Positions 36,001 through 48,270 of a stretch of DNA of 64,000 bases are shown in pieces (the first letter of the stretch is position 1; the number at the start of each line of letters is the position of its first letter). The notes under the pieces are model-generated. The model was given only the letters and a program-made list of their open reading frames with translations. It had not been told where the DNA came from and did no database searches. Origin of the DNA: Pithys albifrons albifrons (taxonomy: Eukaryota > Chordata > Aves > Passeriformes > Thamnophilidae); assembly GCF_047495875.1 (NCBI RefSeq), contig NC_092465.1, positions 1,480,501 through 1,544,500 on the forward strand. Direction: 5' to 3'. A program made the translations under genes and the position numbers.

Positions 36001-37764
36001 ACAACCTGTTCAGGTGACATTTGAACAACCCCCCAACACCTTCAAAGGAAAATTTGGTTTTGGAAATCTTTACTTTTCCCCCACACAACAATAAAGTCAG
36101 TGCTGGAAGAGCTCCAGAAGTGGCTCCTTTCTGACTGAATAAAGGAAGGAGGCTCAAGCCTTGACTGCAGCTCCTTCTCCAGACCTTGGAGGGGTTTACT
36201 CTGCACACCCAGAGTGTCTGAGCTGTTGGATTTGAGGGGTGGGTTCTTTGGGGTGTTTTCAGTTGGGTTTTGATTTTTTCCTAAGACAGTGAAACACTAA
36301 AACCAAACCCATCACCAGAAACAAAGTCAGACCCCCCTTCTGTGATGGGTTTCATTTGCTGCTGCCAACCCCCCTGGGTGTCTTTTCCTCCAGCCCCAGC
36401 CCCTGGTTGGGTGCAGTTACTTTGCAGTTATTTTCTGCACAGCTGAAGACAACAAATTAAATTTTTAGTGCTCCAAAGAGCAAAGCCCATCCCTTGCAAT
36501 AATTAAATCCACTTTAAGGGCTGGAGGAAGCACCACAATGACATTAAGAGGTTTCTCCTCACTGACTCCCACAACCTGCCCTGGCAGGACCTCAACTTTC
36601 CTCAGAGCTTCAGCATCTTCCCCAGGCTCACCCAGCCCTCATTACAGACGTGCATAATTCACCCCCTAATGGTCATTAATTATTCTCATTCCTTAATGTT
36701 GCCACTGCCCTGAATTGCCATCCCACAGAATTCCTTCCCAAGCCCTTTTCTTTCCTGGGGTGTTTTCTCATTTTCCCGGAGTTTTCCCTTCAGGAAAAGC
36801 CTTTCCTGGGGCCTGAGGCAGTTCCTTTGTTGGATGGGACCCTTTGGGCCACTCAGCAGCACTTGGGAAGCTGCAGAAAACAACCTGGGCTATTTTGGGC
36901 TGCACTTAAGGAGCAATTTCATCTTATTACAAGGCCAAGTTCTTCTCAACTTGGAGAAATATTTGGATGACTCTCCCAAGTTCTATTCCAGTGCAATTCC
37001 TTCGTTTGGAGGAGTTCATTGAACAGTCACAACAACCAGCTGAGTGGGTTTGAGCTGCACATCCAGCCTGGAACTGCAAAGCCCAACTGGGGGTGGTGGA
37101 TCCTCAGCCAAACAGCCCCCAGAGGAGCAGGACCAGCCCCAAATAACTCAGTTTGTCTCCAGGGGGTCCCTATCTCAGTTCCCACTTGTACAACAGCACA
37201 GGGAACAACCTCAACCCCCCCTGCAGAACAGGAATAACAAAACCCCTGAGATATCAGAGGGGAAATAAAATTTAAATTAATTTTAAGCATGGTATTGTTG
37301 GACTTTGATGGAAATTATTCACTCAGTTTGGCAGCAAGAAATAAAAAGTATTTTCATCCCTCACAGACTAATTTATTGCTCTGTTTTATTTGATCTGAAT
37401 GGATTTTGCTTGGGAAACAAACATGTGAGTTTAGATGGAAACTCTTGGTACTCTCTGTCCTCATTAAGAACTAATTGCTGCTGTTTATCTGGCCAGCCCT
37501 TCTCAACAAGACAACCCTTCCAAAGCCCTTTTTTCTCCTTTAAATCAACCCACATTTGTTGGAATAAATGGAGCAGCTTCAGATCTATTTCTGATTAATT
37601 CTATTTCCTCCCATACCACCCCAACCTCTCCAGGCAGCCCAGGGGGAGTTTGGGGGAGCAGCTTTGCTGCATTTCCCCCAGGGCAGGGGGGGTTTGGGTT
37701 CCTGCTGCCAACCAGGGCACAGCCCCTGCAGCTCTGGGGCAAGAGATGCTGCAAAACCCTTGGA
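36001..37764. other. Non-repetitive intergenic sequence
   Basis: One of the longest repeat-poor stretches, AT-richer than average. No credible coding frame. Confidence 0.4.
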
Positions 37765-37870
37765 CAGGCTTTGGAGCCACCTGGGCTGGTGGGAGGTGTC
37801 CCTGTCCATGGCAGGGGTGGGAAGGGATGAGCTTCAAGATCCCTCCCAACTCTTTTGGGGTTCCATGAGC
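37765..37870 (+). mobile_element. CR1 terminal fragment
   Basis: GGAGCCACCTGGGCTGGTGG to TCCCAACTCTTTTGGGGTTC, a diverged tail. Confidence 0.75.
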
Positions 37871-38616
37871 CAAATCCACATTTTTTTGTGTGTTTCTGTG
37901 GGTTTGTGGCACAGGGAAATCAAGGCCAAGGGCAGGAAGAGCCTCTGGCCACTCCTTGCAGCCCAAGATCACCCACAGCCCCAGCTCTCATCTCCTTCTG
38001 GGGGAGAACTTCCCAAATCCTGTCCCTCCCTCCACCTCCCAGCCTTTCATTCATTTCCACCACCATCCCTGAGCTGAGATGGTGCAACAGGACATAAAAA
38101 TCCCTGGATTTCACCCAGTTTGGGGGGGCTGGAGCTGTGCAGGCCCAAAGGTGCTGGGCTGTGAGTCAGTCCCACCTTTCCCTCCATCCTTCTCCATCCC
38201 AACCCACCTGTGGAGCTCCACAGGGCTGGACAGGAAGGATTCTCAGAGCTCTCACCCATCCTTTATGGATAGAGGGTGACACAACAGCACAGCCTGGGAA
38301 GCAAAAAATGCAGCCAGAAAATCCAATAAACCTGAGAGTGCCTGTCCTGCCTCCAGCCCAAGGCACTGCCCAAATCACATCAAGGGATAAAGCCCTTCCT
38401 GCCTTTATGAGGAGAAAGGGCAGCAAACTGGGCCTAAAATAAGAACCAGACACGGATTAAACTCCATCTATCAGGAGCAACAATGGCCTTGGGGGTTAAA
38501 GTGCATTTCAAGTCATTTTTCCTCTCACTCATTTTCCTTTAAATTTATAATCCAGGGGGAAATTAGGAGCCTGTGGCCACCAGCAGGAGGTTGCACAAGC
38601 ACATGGACAGTGAGAA
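37871..38616. other. Unremarkable intergenic sequence
   Basis: Nothing recognised. Confidence 0.4.
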
Positions 38617-39080
38617 GCTCCTGCCCAAACTCCTGCCCAGACTCCTGCCCAAACCCAAACTCCTGCCCAGACTCCTGCCCAGACTCCTGCCCAGACTCCT
38701 GCCCAGACTCCTGCCCAGACTCCTGCCCAGACTCCTGCCCAGACTCCTGCCCAGACTCCTGTCCAAACCCAAACTCCTGCTCAGACTCCTGCCCAGACTC
38801 CTGCCCAGACTCCTGCCCAGACCCAGACTCCTGCCCAGACTCCTGCCCAGACTCCTGCCCAAACCCAAACTCCTGCCCAGACCCCTACCCAGACCCCTGC
38901 CCAGACCCCTGCCCAGACTCCTGCCCAGACTCCTGCCCAGACCCAGACTCCTGCCCAGACTCCTGCCCAGACTCCTGCCCAGACCCAGACCCCTGCCCAG
39001 ACTCCTGCCCAGACTCCTGCCCAGACTCCTGCCCAGACCCAGACTCCTGCCCAGACTCCTGCCCAGACTCCTGCCCAAAG
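38617..39080. repeat. 12-bp minisatellite (ACTCCTGCCCAG), about 38 copies
   Basis: Nearly perfect dodecamers with 6-base CAGACC or AAACCC insertions. A period divisible by three keeps all frames open (CPDS, LLPR and GRSL repeats). The serine/arginine-like appearance is an artefact. Confidence 0.96.
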
Positions 39081-39394
39081 CTGGCACTGCTGCCAGGGGG
39101 AAGAGGGAACTCTTCAAGCACTGTCAGCCAAGCCCCAGAGGGCAGAGAGGGGCAGAGAGGAAGGGGGGAGATGGTAACCAGAAAATCCAGCTTTGTTGGG
39201 CTGGTCTCTGTCATGGAGAAAATGCCACCTCAAGGACAGCAGGTCTGGAAGGGCTTTTCTCACTGAGGCTGAACTGGCTTTGAAATGGGGAACTTTCCAT
39301 GTCCTTGGAAAGGATTTCAGGGCATTGTGTAGGAAAAGCCAAAGGAATTGTTGAGGGTTAAACATCTAGAGAAGGTCAGAAAGGTTCTCCATTG
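39081..39394. other. Unremarkable intergenic sequence
   Basis: Nothing recognised. Confidence 0.35.
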
Positions 39395-39515
39395 CCCAGA
39401 GCAGCTGTGGCTGGCTCCTGGATCCCTGGGGTGTCCAAGGCCAGGCTGGACAGGGCTTGGAGCCACCTGGGCTGGTGGGAGGTGTCCCTGCCATGGCAGG
39501 GGTGGAATTAATGAT
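39395..39515 (+). mobile_element. CR1 terminal fragment
   Basis: GAGCAGCTGTGGCTGGCTCC to GGTGTCCCTGCCATGGCAGG. The end is lost. Confidence 0.8.
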
Positions 39516-39735
39516 CAGAATCATTTCACTCTTATTTTTCTGGTCCTAACCCTGGAGTTTTATTTCCAGGGAACATCAAGGGAGGGAATGAAGAAAGAAA
39601 GACTTTCTGAAGGCATCAGGAATTTATCTGTAACTCTGGAGTGGTTCAAACTACCCCAGAGTGCTGGGAAATGGTGGGGCATGAAGGGACTGTGGTGCTG
39701 AGTGACTTCTCCCTGCACAGGAGGGGGCAGAGCCT

Positions 39736-40262
39736 GTCATAGAATCACAGAATGATGGAATGGATTGGGTTGGAAAAGCCCTCTGAGATCATCAAGTCCA
39801 ACCCTTGGGCCAACTCCAGTCCCTTTACCAGATCATGGCACTCAGTGCCACGGCCAAGCTCAGCTGAAAAACCTCCAGGGATGGGGAATCCACCCCCTCT
39901 CTGGGCAGCCCATTCCAATGCCTGAGCACTCTCTCTGCAAAGAATTTCTTCCTGCTCTCCAACTTCAATTTCCCCTGGCAGAGCTTGAGCCCATCGTGCC
40001 CCCTTGTCCTATTGCTGAGTGCCTGGGAGAAGAGACCAACCCCCAGCTGGCCAGAACTTCCCTTCAGGCAGTTCCAGACAGTGCTGAGGTCACCTCTGAG
40101 CCTCCTCTTCTCCAGGCTGAACACCCCCAGCTCCCTCAGCCTCTCCCCACAGCACTTGTGCTCCAGTCCCTTCTCCAGCCTCGTTGCTCTTCTCACTTGG
40201 GTTGGAAGAGACCTCTGAGATCATCAACCCTTGATCCAACCCCACTGTGATCACCAGGCCCA
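39736..40262 (-). mobile_element. CR1 (ORF2-containing 3' portion) preceded by a second CR1 tail
   Basis: The 3' end is at left (AGAATCACAGAATGATGGAA). The element runs to GCCTCGTTGCTCTTCTCAC, then switches at about 40200 to a second tail (TTGGGTTGGAAGAGACCTCT, TTGATCCAACCCCACTGTGA). The same switch occurs at 25100-25130 on the other strand. Confidence 0.87.
39825..40196 (-). pseudogene. CR1 ORF2 C-terminal remnant
   Basis: An intact minus-strand frame of about 120 residues reads [20 protein letters not shown], then [26 protein letters not shown] and [20 protein letters not shown]. This is the well-known CR1 ORF2 C-terminus, which matches the ends of many avian CR1 copies. The rest of the polyprotein is missing, so it is not functional alone. 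Confidence 0.9.
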
Positions 40263-40449
40263 GACCTCCCCCCTGGTGCTTCCCTTCGACTGGGCTTTCA
40301 TTTTATCCAGAATCACTTTGTGGAGCTCTGAAAGCTCCAGGACCCCCTTTCTGTATGTCAGTGACTTGCACAGGTCTCTCCCAGAGCAGGTGATGGTTTG
40401 GGGGCCACAGGATGGAACTGCTCATGGGAAGCAAATTCCCTTCCTCCCT

Positions 40450-40720
40450 GAGCTGAGTGACCACAAACCCCCTGAATCTCTGCCATGAGAAACCTGAACT
40501 CAGTGACCACAAATCCCCTGAACTTTGCCATGAGAAACCTGAACTCAGTGACCACAAACCCCCTGAAGCTCTGCCATGAGAAACCTGAACTCAGTGACCA
40601 CAAACCCCCTGAAGTTTGCCATGAGAAACCTGAACTCAGTGACCACAAACCCCCTGAAGTTTTGCCATGAGAAACCTGAACTCAGTGACTCCAAACCCCC
40701 TGAAGCTCTGCCATGAGAAG
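40450..40720. repeat. 45/46-bp minisatellite, 6 copies
   Basis: GTGACC starts at 40457, 40503, 40548, 40594, 40639 and 40685, giving alternating 46 and 45 steps. Units share GCCATGAGAAACCTGAACTC. Confidence 0.95.
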
Positions 40721-41810
40721 GTGTTTCCCTGAGGATGGCACAGGATGCCATCTGGGAAGAGGGGACACCCCAGTATTCCAGGGGAATTAATTCCCTGAGG
40801 GTCAGGGTTTGTTTGTTCCCCCACCCAGGACAGCAGACTTGGCTCACCAGAGTCCAACACCCCCCAAAAATGCCACCCAGGATTTGGTGACAACCAAAGG
40901 CAGCTTTGCCAAGGGAACATCACCCAAAGGTACAGAAGGTCCAACAGGGGCTTTTCCCATCTCCATTCCCCCCAAAAGCCATCCCAGGTGGACACAGGAC
41001 CCCCCCAGGTGATCCCCCAGGGCAGGAGCTCCAGCCTTGCCCCCCAAACCTCCCACAGCCCAGCACCAAGCCCTGAGCCACTGGAATCTTCCATCCCCTC
41101 CAGGCACCAGAGGGCTCAGCCCAAACGTTCCCCTGCTCAGCTCTCCCCCCTCAGACTCCAGATGGAAACCACACGACTTATTCCTGGTATTTACTTTTCA
41201 TCTTCCATTTTGTCATAAAATAAATTCCACCTCAGACTCCACTGCATTTCAAAGCTTTGCCTCTTCAGGGGAATGGGGGAGATGAAGGAGGGTTTTATTC
41301 CTGGGAAAAATAGCTACAAAAACTGCTGAAGAATTCAATTAACTTGGAAAACTTCCTGTCATTGCAGATGATTGAAGAGAAAAGATGAAAATAAACACAT
41401 TTACAGGTGTGGGACTGAGGAAAGGCTTCTCCCAGTGCTTGGGGCACACAATCCATCAGCTCTAATTGGCACAGTGCAAACTCCTGGTGGCAGAGCACAC
41501 TTTTACCTGGTTTCTGGAATTTTCCAGGCTGCTTTCCCTGCCCCATGAACCACCCAAGCCAGCCCAGATGTCCCATGGCCAGACCCAGCTGGCAGGTGGT
41601 GCTGCTCCAGCAGGGACTTCCCAGCAGAGACTCTCCTGCATCTCCTTTAGTGGAAAAATCCCAATAAAATCCTGTTTGAGGCCCAATTCCCCAGCCCAGC
41701 TCTGCTCTGCCCCCAGCCCAGGCTGTTCCCCTCCCTCTTCACTTGAGCCTTGGATCCAAACCCTGTTCTGCTGCTCACAACTCCTGATTCCTGAGGAGGG
41801 GCAGGAGCAG
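40721..41810. other. Unremarkable intergenic sequence
   Basis: Nothing recognised. Confidence 0.4.
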
Positions 41811-42665
41811 GGGCAGAACCACCCCCAGGGAACTGCAGAGCCCCTTCCTGGGGCAGAACCACAAACAGGGAATAGGGCAGAACCATCCCAGGGAACTGCA
41901 AAGCCCCTTCCTGGGGCAGAACCATCCCAGGGAACTGCAAAGCCCCTTCCTGGGGCAGAACCATCCCAGGGAACTGCAAAGCCCCTTCCTGGGGCAGAAC
42001 CATCCCAGGGAACTGCAAAGCCCCTTCCTGGGGCAGAACCACCCCCAGGGAACTGCAGAGCCCCTTCCTGGGGCAGAACCACAAACAGGGAACTGCAGAG
42101 CCCCTTCCTGGGGCAGAACCAAAACCAGGGAACTGCAGAGCCCCTTCCTGGGGCAGAACCACCCCCAGGGAACTTCAGAGCCCCTTCCTGGGGCAGAACC
42201 AAAACCAGGGAACTGCAGAGCCCCTTCCTGGGGCAGAACCACCCCCAGGGAACTGCAGAGCCCCTTCCTGGGGCAGAACCACCCCCAGGGAACTGCAGAG
42301 CCCCTTCCTGGGGCAGAACCACCCCCAGGGAACTGCAGAGCCCCATCCTGGGGCAGAACCACAAACAGGGAACTTCAGAGCTCTTTCCTGGGGCAGAACC
42401 ACAAACAGGGAATGGGGCAGAACCACCCCAGGGAACTGCAGAGCCCCATCCTGGGGCAGAACCACCCCCAGGGAACTGCAGAGCCCCATCCTGGGGCAGA
42501 ACCACCCCCAGGGAACTGCAGAGCTCTTTCCTGGGGCAGAACCACAAACAGGGAATGGGGCAGAACCACCCCAGGGAACTGCAGAGCCCCATCCTGAGGC
42601 AGAACCACCCCCAGGGAACTGCAGAGCCCCTTCCTGGGGCAGAGCCACCCCCAGGGAGCTGCAGA
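41811..42665. repeat. 40-bp minisatellite, about 21 copies
   Basis: GGGCAGAACCACCCCCAGGG then AACTGCAGAGCCCCTTCCTG. Variants: ATCCC (39 bp, four in a row near 41885-42030), ACAAAC, AAAACC and a shortened GGGAATGGGGCAG. A block of about 75 bases starting CTCTTTCCTGGGG recurs at 42381 and 42524, a duplication within the array. Confidence 0.95.
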
Positions 42666-43116
42666 ACTCACCTTTCTCCAGGTGTTTCCCAGGCAGAGCT
42701 GCATCCAGCACACAGACTGTTTGTTCCCATGGCCCAGCTATTCCTGGGCCTTCCCAGGTGCAAAGTGCCAGCAGAGACTCAGGAGGTTCCAATTAAGAGC
42801 AATTAATTCCCAGCTTCTGTCCTACCCCAGGTTTTGTGCCAAGGGAGCACAAGGGGGAAAAGCAACAATTGCTCAGGAAGGACCAATTTCTTACAGACAT
42901 TTGTACCCAGCACTTCAGGGGGAGCCCAAACAAGCCACTCCCATTGGAAATCCTGGGACATCCTGAGCTGGGAGGGTCCCCCAAGGATCAAATCTTGCCC
43001 CTGCACAGGATGCCCCAATCCCACCATGTGTCTGATGTTGTACAAACACTCCTTGAGCTGCAGCTGAGGGAAAGCTGAGCAGGTTTTGGCTCCAGCTGGT
43101 GGCCCAAAGACCCAGA
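42666..43116. other. Unremarkable intergenic sequence
   Basis: Nothing recognised. Confidence 0.4.
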
Positions 43117-43949
43117 GCCAGGCAGGTCCCACCAGGGAGATCCCACCAGGCAGAGCCCACCAGGCAGAGCCCACCAGGGAGATCCCACCAGGCAAGTCCC
43201 ACCAGGGAGGTCCCACCAGGAAGGTTCCACCAGGGAGGTCCCACCAGGCAGAGCCCACCAGGCAGGTAGGTCCCACCAGGCAGGTCCCACCAGGGAGATC
43301 CCACCAGGGAGGTCCCACCAGGCAGAGCCCACCAGGGAGGTCCCACCAGGAAGGTCCCACCAGGGAGGTCCCACCAGGCAGAGCCCACCAGGCAGGTCCC
43401 ACCAGGCAGAGCCCACCAGGCAGAGCCCACCAGGGAGATCCCACCAGGCAGAGCCCACCAGGGAGTTCCCACCAGGAAGGTCCCACCAGGCAGAGCCCAC
43501 CAGGCAGGTCCCACCAGCGAGATCCCACCAGGGAGGTCCCACCAGGCAGAGCCCACCAGGCAGGTCCCACCAGGGAGATCCCACCAGGCAGAGCCCACCA
43601 GGGAGGTCCCACCAGGCAGAGCCCACCAGGCAGGTCCCACCAGGGAGGTCCCACCAGGCAGGTCCCACCAGGGAGATCCCACCAGGGAGGTCCCACCAGG
43701 GAGATCCCACCAGGGAGGTCCCACCAGGCAGAGCCCACCAGGCAGGTCCCACCAGGCAGAGCCCACCAGGCAGAGCCCAACAGGCAGAGCCCACCAGGCA
43801 GGTCCCACCAGGGAGGTCCCACCAGGCAGAGCTCACCAGGGAGGTCCCACCAGGCAGAGCCCACCAGGCAGAGCCCAACAGGCAGAGCCCACCAGGCAGG
43901 TCCCACCAGGGAGGTCCCACCAGGCAGGTCCCACCAGGCAGAGCCCAGG
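43117..43949. repeat. 14-bp minisatellite, about 58 copies
   Basis: ACCAGGCAGAGCCC, ACCAGGGAGGTCCC, ACCAGGGAGATCCC and ACCAGGCAGGTCCC variants with little length variation. Open on both strands as Trp/Gly/Pro/Leu-rich artefacts. Confidence 0.96.
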
Positions 43950-45136
43950 GAATCCTTCAGGCAATGACCAGCTCCATTCCCAACATTCCACTCCATCCAG
44001 GGAGGGTTTGTAACCTCATCCCCCTCACTCCCTGCAGAAGGTCCTGATGTGCTTCCCAGGGCTCCTCAAAGGGGGAAAACACAGCAGGAAAGTTGGGAAA
44101 GGGGCTGGAGCTCCAAGGGAATGGCGGATTGCAGGGTGGGGTTCATTGTGGAGCTCTCAGAGCACCCACAGCTCCTCTGCCAGCCCATTTTCTGGGGGCA
44201 GCCATTCCCAAGGGAATTCCCTGGCCAGGAACAGCTTTCCAAGCTCTCTGCTCCCCCTGCCCAGCTCTGAGCAGGGTTTAAAGGAGGGGAAATCTCCTGT
44301 CTGGGAGCCTGGGCTGCCTCCATGTGCCCAATAAACCCCCAAAGCAGAGCTGTTGTCCCCCCCTGGCTGAGTGGGAGGACTGGGCACCACTCCAGCCCCC
44401 CAGCCATGGACTGGGACAGGGTCAGGGACACGGACAGGGACAGCTCCAAGGCTCCAAACATCCATCCCAAATCGCTTTGTGAATCATTTTCCCCTCTGGG
44501 AAACCGAAAAAAAACAACAAAGCAAACCAGCCTCAGCCCCGCAGTTATTTTGTGTTTCTTTGCCATCATGTCCCGGTGCCACCTGCTGGGGGAGGGTTTG
44601 TGCTCCATTTCCTCCAGTTCTCTGTTTCTGGGGGGGGAAACTCATTTATTCTGTGCAGGTTTGGGGGGTGAGGGGGGGTGTGGGGGGTGGGTGCTGCTCT
44701 CCAGGGCTGGAGGTCCGTGGGGTGGGAGGAACAGGAGCACTGGTGTGGCACAAGGGGCAGTGCCCTGTGGGCACAGCGAGCTCTGAGGACCCCCCAACCA
44801 CCCTCAGCAGGGCCATTCTGCTTTGGGGGTTCAGGAACCCAGCAGGGCAGGAGGAGTTCTGTGACCCAAGCAGGGGACAAGCTGCTCCAGGAACCTGCTG
44901 TCCCCAAGTGCCACCAGCCCAGGAGGCTCCTCTGAGCCCAAGGGGCAGTGCCCTGCCCGGGGGGGCTGCAGGACTGTCCTGCTGTCCCCCCAGCAGAGCT
45001 GCCCTGGTCCCCCTTCCCTTCCAGCCCCAGGAGGAACCTGATGCCTGAAGTTTTCTCCTTTCCTCGGTCTCCTGCAAGGCAAAGCCCCCCGTGCTGTCAG
45101 TGCCCTCCCAGCCCCGCAGGGGTTGTTGAGCAGCTG
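43950..45136. other. Unremarkable intergenic sequence
   Basis: Nothing recognised. G-rich patch at 44630-44695. Confidence 0.4.
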
Positions 45137-45342
45137 CTCCAGGACCCGGGGCAGCTCCTCCAGACCCACATCCAGGACCCGGGGCAGCTCCTCCAGACCC
45201 ACATCCAGGACCCGGGGCAGCTCCTCCAGACCCACATCCAGGACCCGGGGCAGCTCCTCCAGACCCACATCCAGGACCCGGGGCAGCTCCTCCAGACCCA
45301 CATCCAGGACCCGGGGCAGCTCCTCCAGACCCACATCCATCT
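45137..45342. repeat. 33-bp minisatellite, 6 near-identical copies
   Basis: CCAGGACCCGGGGCAGCTCC then TCCAGACCCACAT. Copies are almost perfect, suggesting recent origin. Confidence 0.97.
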
Positions 45343-45461
45343 CTCCGGGAGGCTGATGGGCCTTGTCCTCCAGGCAGGGATTGCCTCAGACACGGAGGGA
45401 GGTTTATTGATCACTGAGACAGGACGTTGATGCTCCTCACCCTTCAGGAGGCCAAAGGGAG

Positions 45462-46360
45462 AGGCTGGGGAGGCTCAGGGGTGGCACAAAGCTGTGCCCA
45501 CCTCTGCCAGCAGTGCTGCTGCCCCAGGACAGCCCCCCATGGATGGGGTACAGAGGGAGGAGGTTCAGGGGTGGCACAAAGCCATGCCCACCTCCTCACC
45601 TCTGCCAGCAGTGCTGCTGCCCCAGGGCACCCCAGCCACGGGTGGGATGCAGAGAGAGGAGGCTCAGGGGTGGCACAAAGCCATGCCCACCTCCTCACCT
45701 CTGCCAGCAGTGCTGCTGCCCCAGGACAGCCCCCCATGGATGGGGTACAGAGAGAGGAGGCTCAGGGGTGGCACAAAGCTGTGCCCACTCTGCTGCCCCA
45801 GGACAGCCCAGCCATGGGTGGGATGCAGAGAGAGGAGGCTCAGGGGTGGCACAAAGCCATGCCCACCTCTGCCATCTGTGCTGCTGCCCCAGGACAGCCC
45901 AGCCATGGGTGGGATGCAGAGAGAGGAGGCTCAGGGGTGGCACAAAGCCATGCCCACCTCTGCCATCTGTGCTGCTGCCCCAGGACAGCCCAGCCATGGG
46001 TGGGATGCAGAGAGAGGAGGCTCAGGGGTGGCACAAAGCTGTGCCCACCTCCTCACCTCTGCCATCTGTGCTGCTGCCCCAGGACAGCCCAGCCATGGGT
46101 GGGATGCAGAGAGAGGAGGCTCAGGGGTGGCACAAAGCTGTGCCCACCTCCTCACCTCTGCCAGCAGTGCTGCTGCCCCAGGACAGCCCCCCATGGATGG
46201 GATTCAGAGGGAGGGGGCTCAGGGGTGGCACAAAGCTGTGCCCACCTCTCCCATCAGTGCTGCTGCCCCAGGACAGCCCAGCCATGGGTGGGATGCAGAG
46301 AGAGGAGGCTCAGGGTGGCACAAAGCTGTGCCCACCTCTGCCAGCAGTGCTGCTGCCCCA
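45462..46360. repeat. 90/99-bp minisatellite, about 10 copies
   Basis: GTGGCACAAAGC recurs at steps of 90, 99, 98, 78, 91, 91, 99, 98 and 90. The 9-base difference is an extra CCTCCTCAC present in some units. The 78-base unit lacks the GCCAGCAGTG region. Confidence 0.95.
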
Positions 46361-47341
46361 GGATCCTTGGGCAGACCCAGAGGAGCTGCCCCTGCTCTGC
46401 AGCCCTTTGACAAACCCCAATTTAGTGTCACCCCAGCAAGGACAGGTTTGTCTCTCCACACATTCACCACTGATGTCCATGTTGGTGTGAACACCTGTCC
46501 ATGTCCCTCTGGATCTCCAGCATTCCAAGGAAGCACAGAGAGTTTTCCTGGCTGATTGCTGATGTTCTCCCGTTTGTCCAAGCCCTGGCTCTTGCAGAAG
46601 CCACCAGAGCAGCAGCAGAAGAGAAGGGGAAGCAGAAACCCAATTTCTCTTGTCTTTCTTGTCACACCTGATGCTCCAACTGGTCCCCACCTGCTCCTGC
46701 TCCCACCTGGCCCAGCACTGGCACCCCCAGGACCACTGGGCACGACCCACCACCCATTTCCCAGAGCTCTGACGTTCCTTTGCCATCCAGCATGGGGTGG
46801 TTTGTGTTCTCCTTCCTGGTAAAAAGCAGGAATCTTTAGAGTTTCAGCAGGAAGAAAAACCTCCAGCAGAGACATCCCAATATTCTGCATTTTCCATGCA
46901 GGGCAATAATGGTCAGTACACCCTTGGGATAAAAAATTCTAATTAACTTTGGAAATGGCCACTTGCTGATGTTTTATTGCTCATTAGATGCTAAAAAGTC
47001 TTGATTTCTGTGAAGCACTTCAATTAGTCCCAGCCCAGTCCCTTCTGGTAAATATTAAACTGAACATTAAGAGATAAAGAACAACCTCCCCCACCCACCC
47101 TGGAGCTTCCCAGCGTTCCTTTCCTGTCAGAAACACAACCCCAAAGGGCATTTATGAAACCCAGGCTGCAGTTCCAGCCTGGATGTCCCTCTGGAGCCTC
47201 CACCCCCTGTGACATCACAGCTGGTTCCAGCAGAACCCATTCCATGCCCCGGGCACAAACTGGGGGGAAGCAGCAGGAGCAGGGGGAGCTCAGATGGAAT
47301 ATTTGTGTGGCTCTTCCCTGCAGTGTGGGCAGGGCCAGGGA
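46361..47341. other. Non-repetitive intergenic sequence
   Basis: Nothing recognised. Confidence 0.4.
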
Positions 47342-47793
47342 TGCTCCTGGAACCAGGATTGGTCCTGGAACCAGGATTAGTCCTGGAACCAAGATTAGTC
47401 CTGGAACTAAGGGTAGTCCTGGAACCAGGATTAGTCCTGGAACCAGGATTAGTCCTGGAACTAAGGGTAGTCCTGGAACTAAGGGTAGTCCTGGAACCAG
47501 GATTAGTCCTGGAACCAGGATTGGTCCTGGAACCAGGATTAGTCCTGGAACCAAGATTAGTCCTGGAACCAAGGGTAGTCCTGGAACTAAGGGTAGTCCT
47601 GGAACTAAGGGTAGTCCTGGAACCAGGATTAGTCCTGGAACCAGGATTAGTCCTGGAACCAAGATTAGTCCTGGAACTAAGGGTAGTCCTGGAACCAGGA
47701 TTAGTCCTGGAACCAAGGGTAGTCCTGAAACCAGGATTAGTCCTGGAACCAGGATTAGTTCTGGAACCAAGGGTAGTCCTGGAACAAGGATTG
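47342..47793. repeat. 18-bp minisatellite, 25 copies
   Basis: AGTCCTGGAACCAGGATT with AACCAAGATT and AACTAAGGGT variants. Period divisible by three gives spurious collagen-like SPGTRI and LVPGLI frames. Confidence 0.96.
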
Positions 47794-47959
47794 GTGTCCC
47801 CTCAGGATGAAAGGGAAGGGTTGGAGCTCTGGGGGGTGTCAGAGCTCAGATAAAGCCCAACTGCTACTGCCTGGGGAGAAGAAACCAAAATAAAATCCTG
47901 CAGATGTTCCTGTGAGAGGCAGGAAAAACAACTCAGCAGGTGGAATGGAGCAAAGTCAG
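47794..47959. other. Short unique sequence
   Basis: Nothing recognised. Confidence 0.35.
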
Positions 47960-48270
47960 TGCCTGAAGGGGCTCCAGGAGAGCTGGAGAGGGACTGGGGA
48001 CAAGGATGGAGGGACAGGACACAGGGAATGTCTTCACATGGACAGAGGGCAGGGCTGGGGGGGATATTGGGAAGGAATTGGTGGCTGGGAGGGTGGGCAG
48101 GCCCTGGCACAGGTTGGGCAGAGCAGCTGTGGCTGCCCCTGGATCCATCCCTGGGAGTGTCCAAGGCCAGGCTGGAGCACCCTGGGCTGGTGGGAGGTGT
48201 CCCTGCCCATGGACTGAGATGGACTTTAAGGTCCCCTCTCATCCAAACCATCCTGGGATTCCAGGATTCC
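47960..48270 (+). mobile_element. CR1 3' end
   Basis: GCCTGAAGGGGCTCCAGGAG to AAACCATCCTGGGATTCCAG. 5'-truncated near the same place as 16763. Confidence 0.9.

Noticed and set aside
38573..39283. LLPR/SR-like and GRSL repeat proteins
   Set aside because: A 12-bp satellite translated in different frames.
42803..43996. 397-residue Trp/Gly/Leu-rich frame on minus
   Set aside because: 14-bp satellite; every frame shows a similar periodic peptide.
45137..45342. Leucine-rich-repeat-like peptide (LEELPRVLDVG) on minus
   Set aside because: Exact 33-bp tandem copies with no LRR consensus asparagine and no flanking cap domains.
47024..47853. Collagen-like Gly-Thr-Lys/Gly-Ser-Pro repeat
   Set aside because: 18-bp satellite; glycine is not held at every third residue over a real triple-helical domain, and there is no signal peptide.
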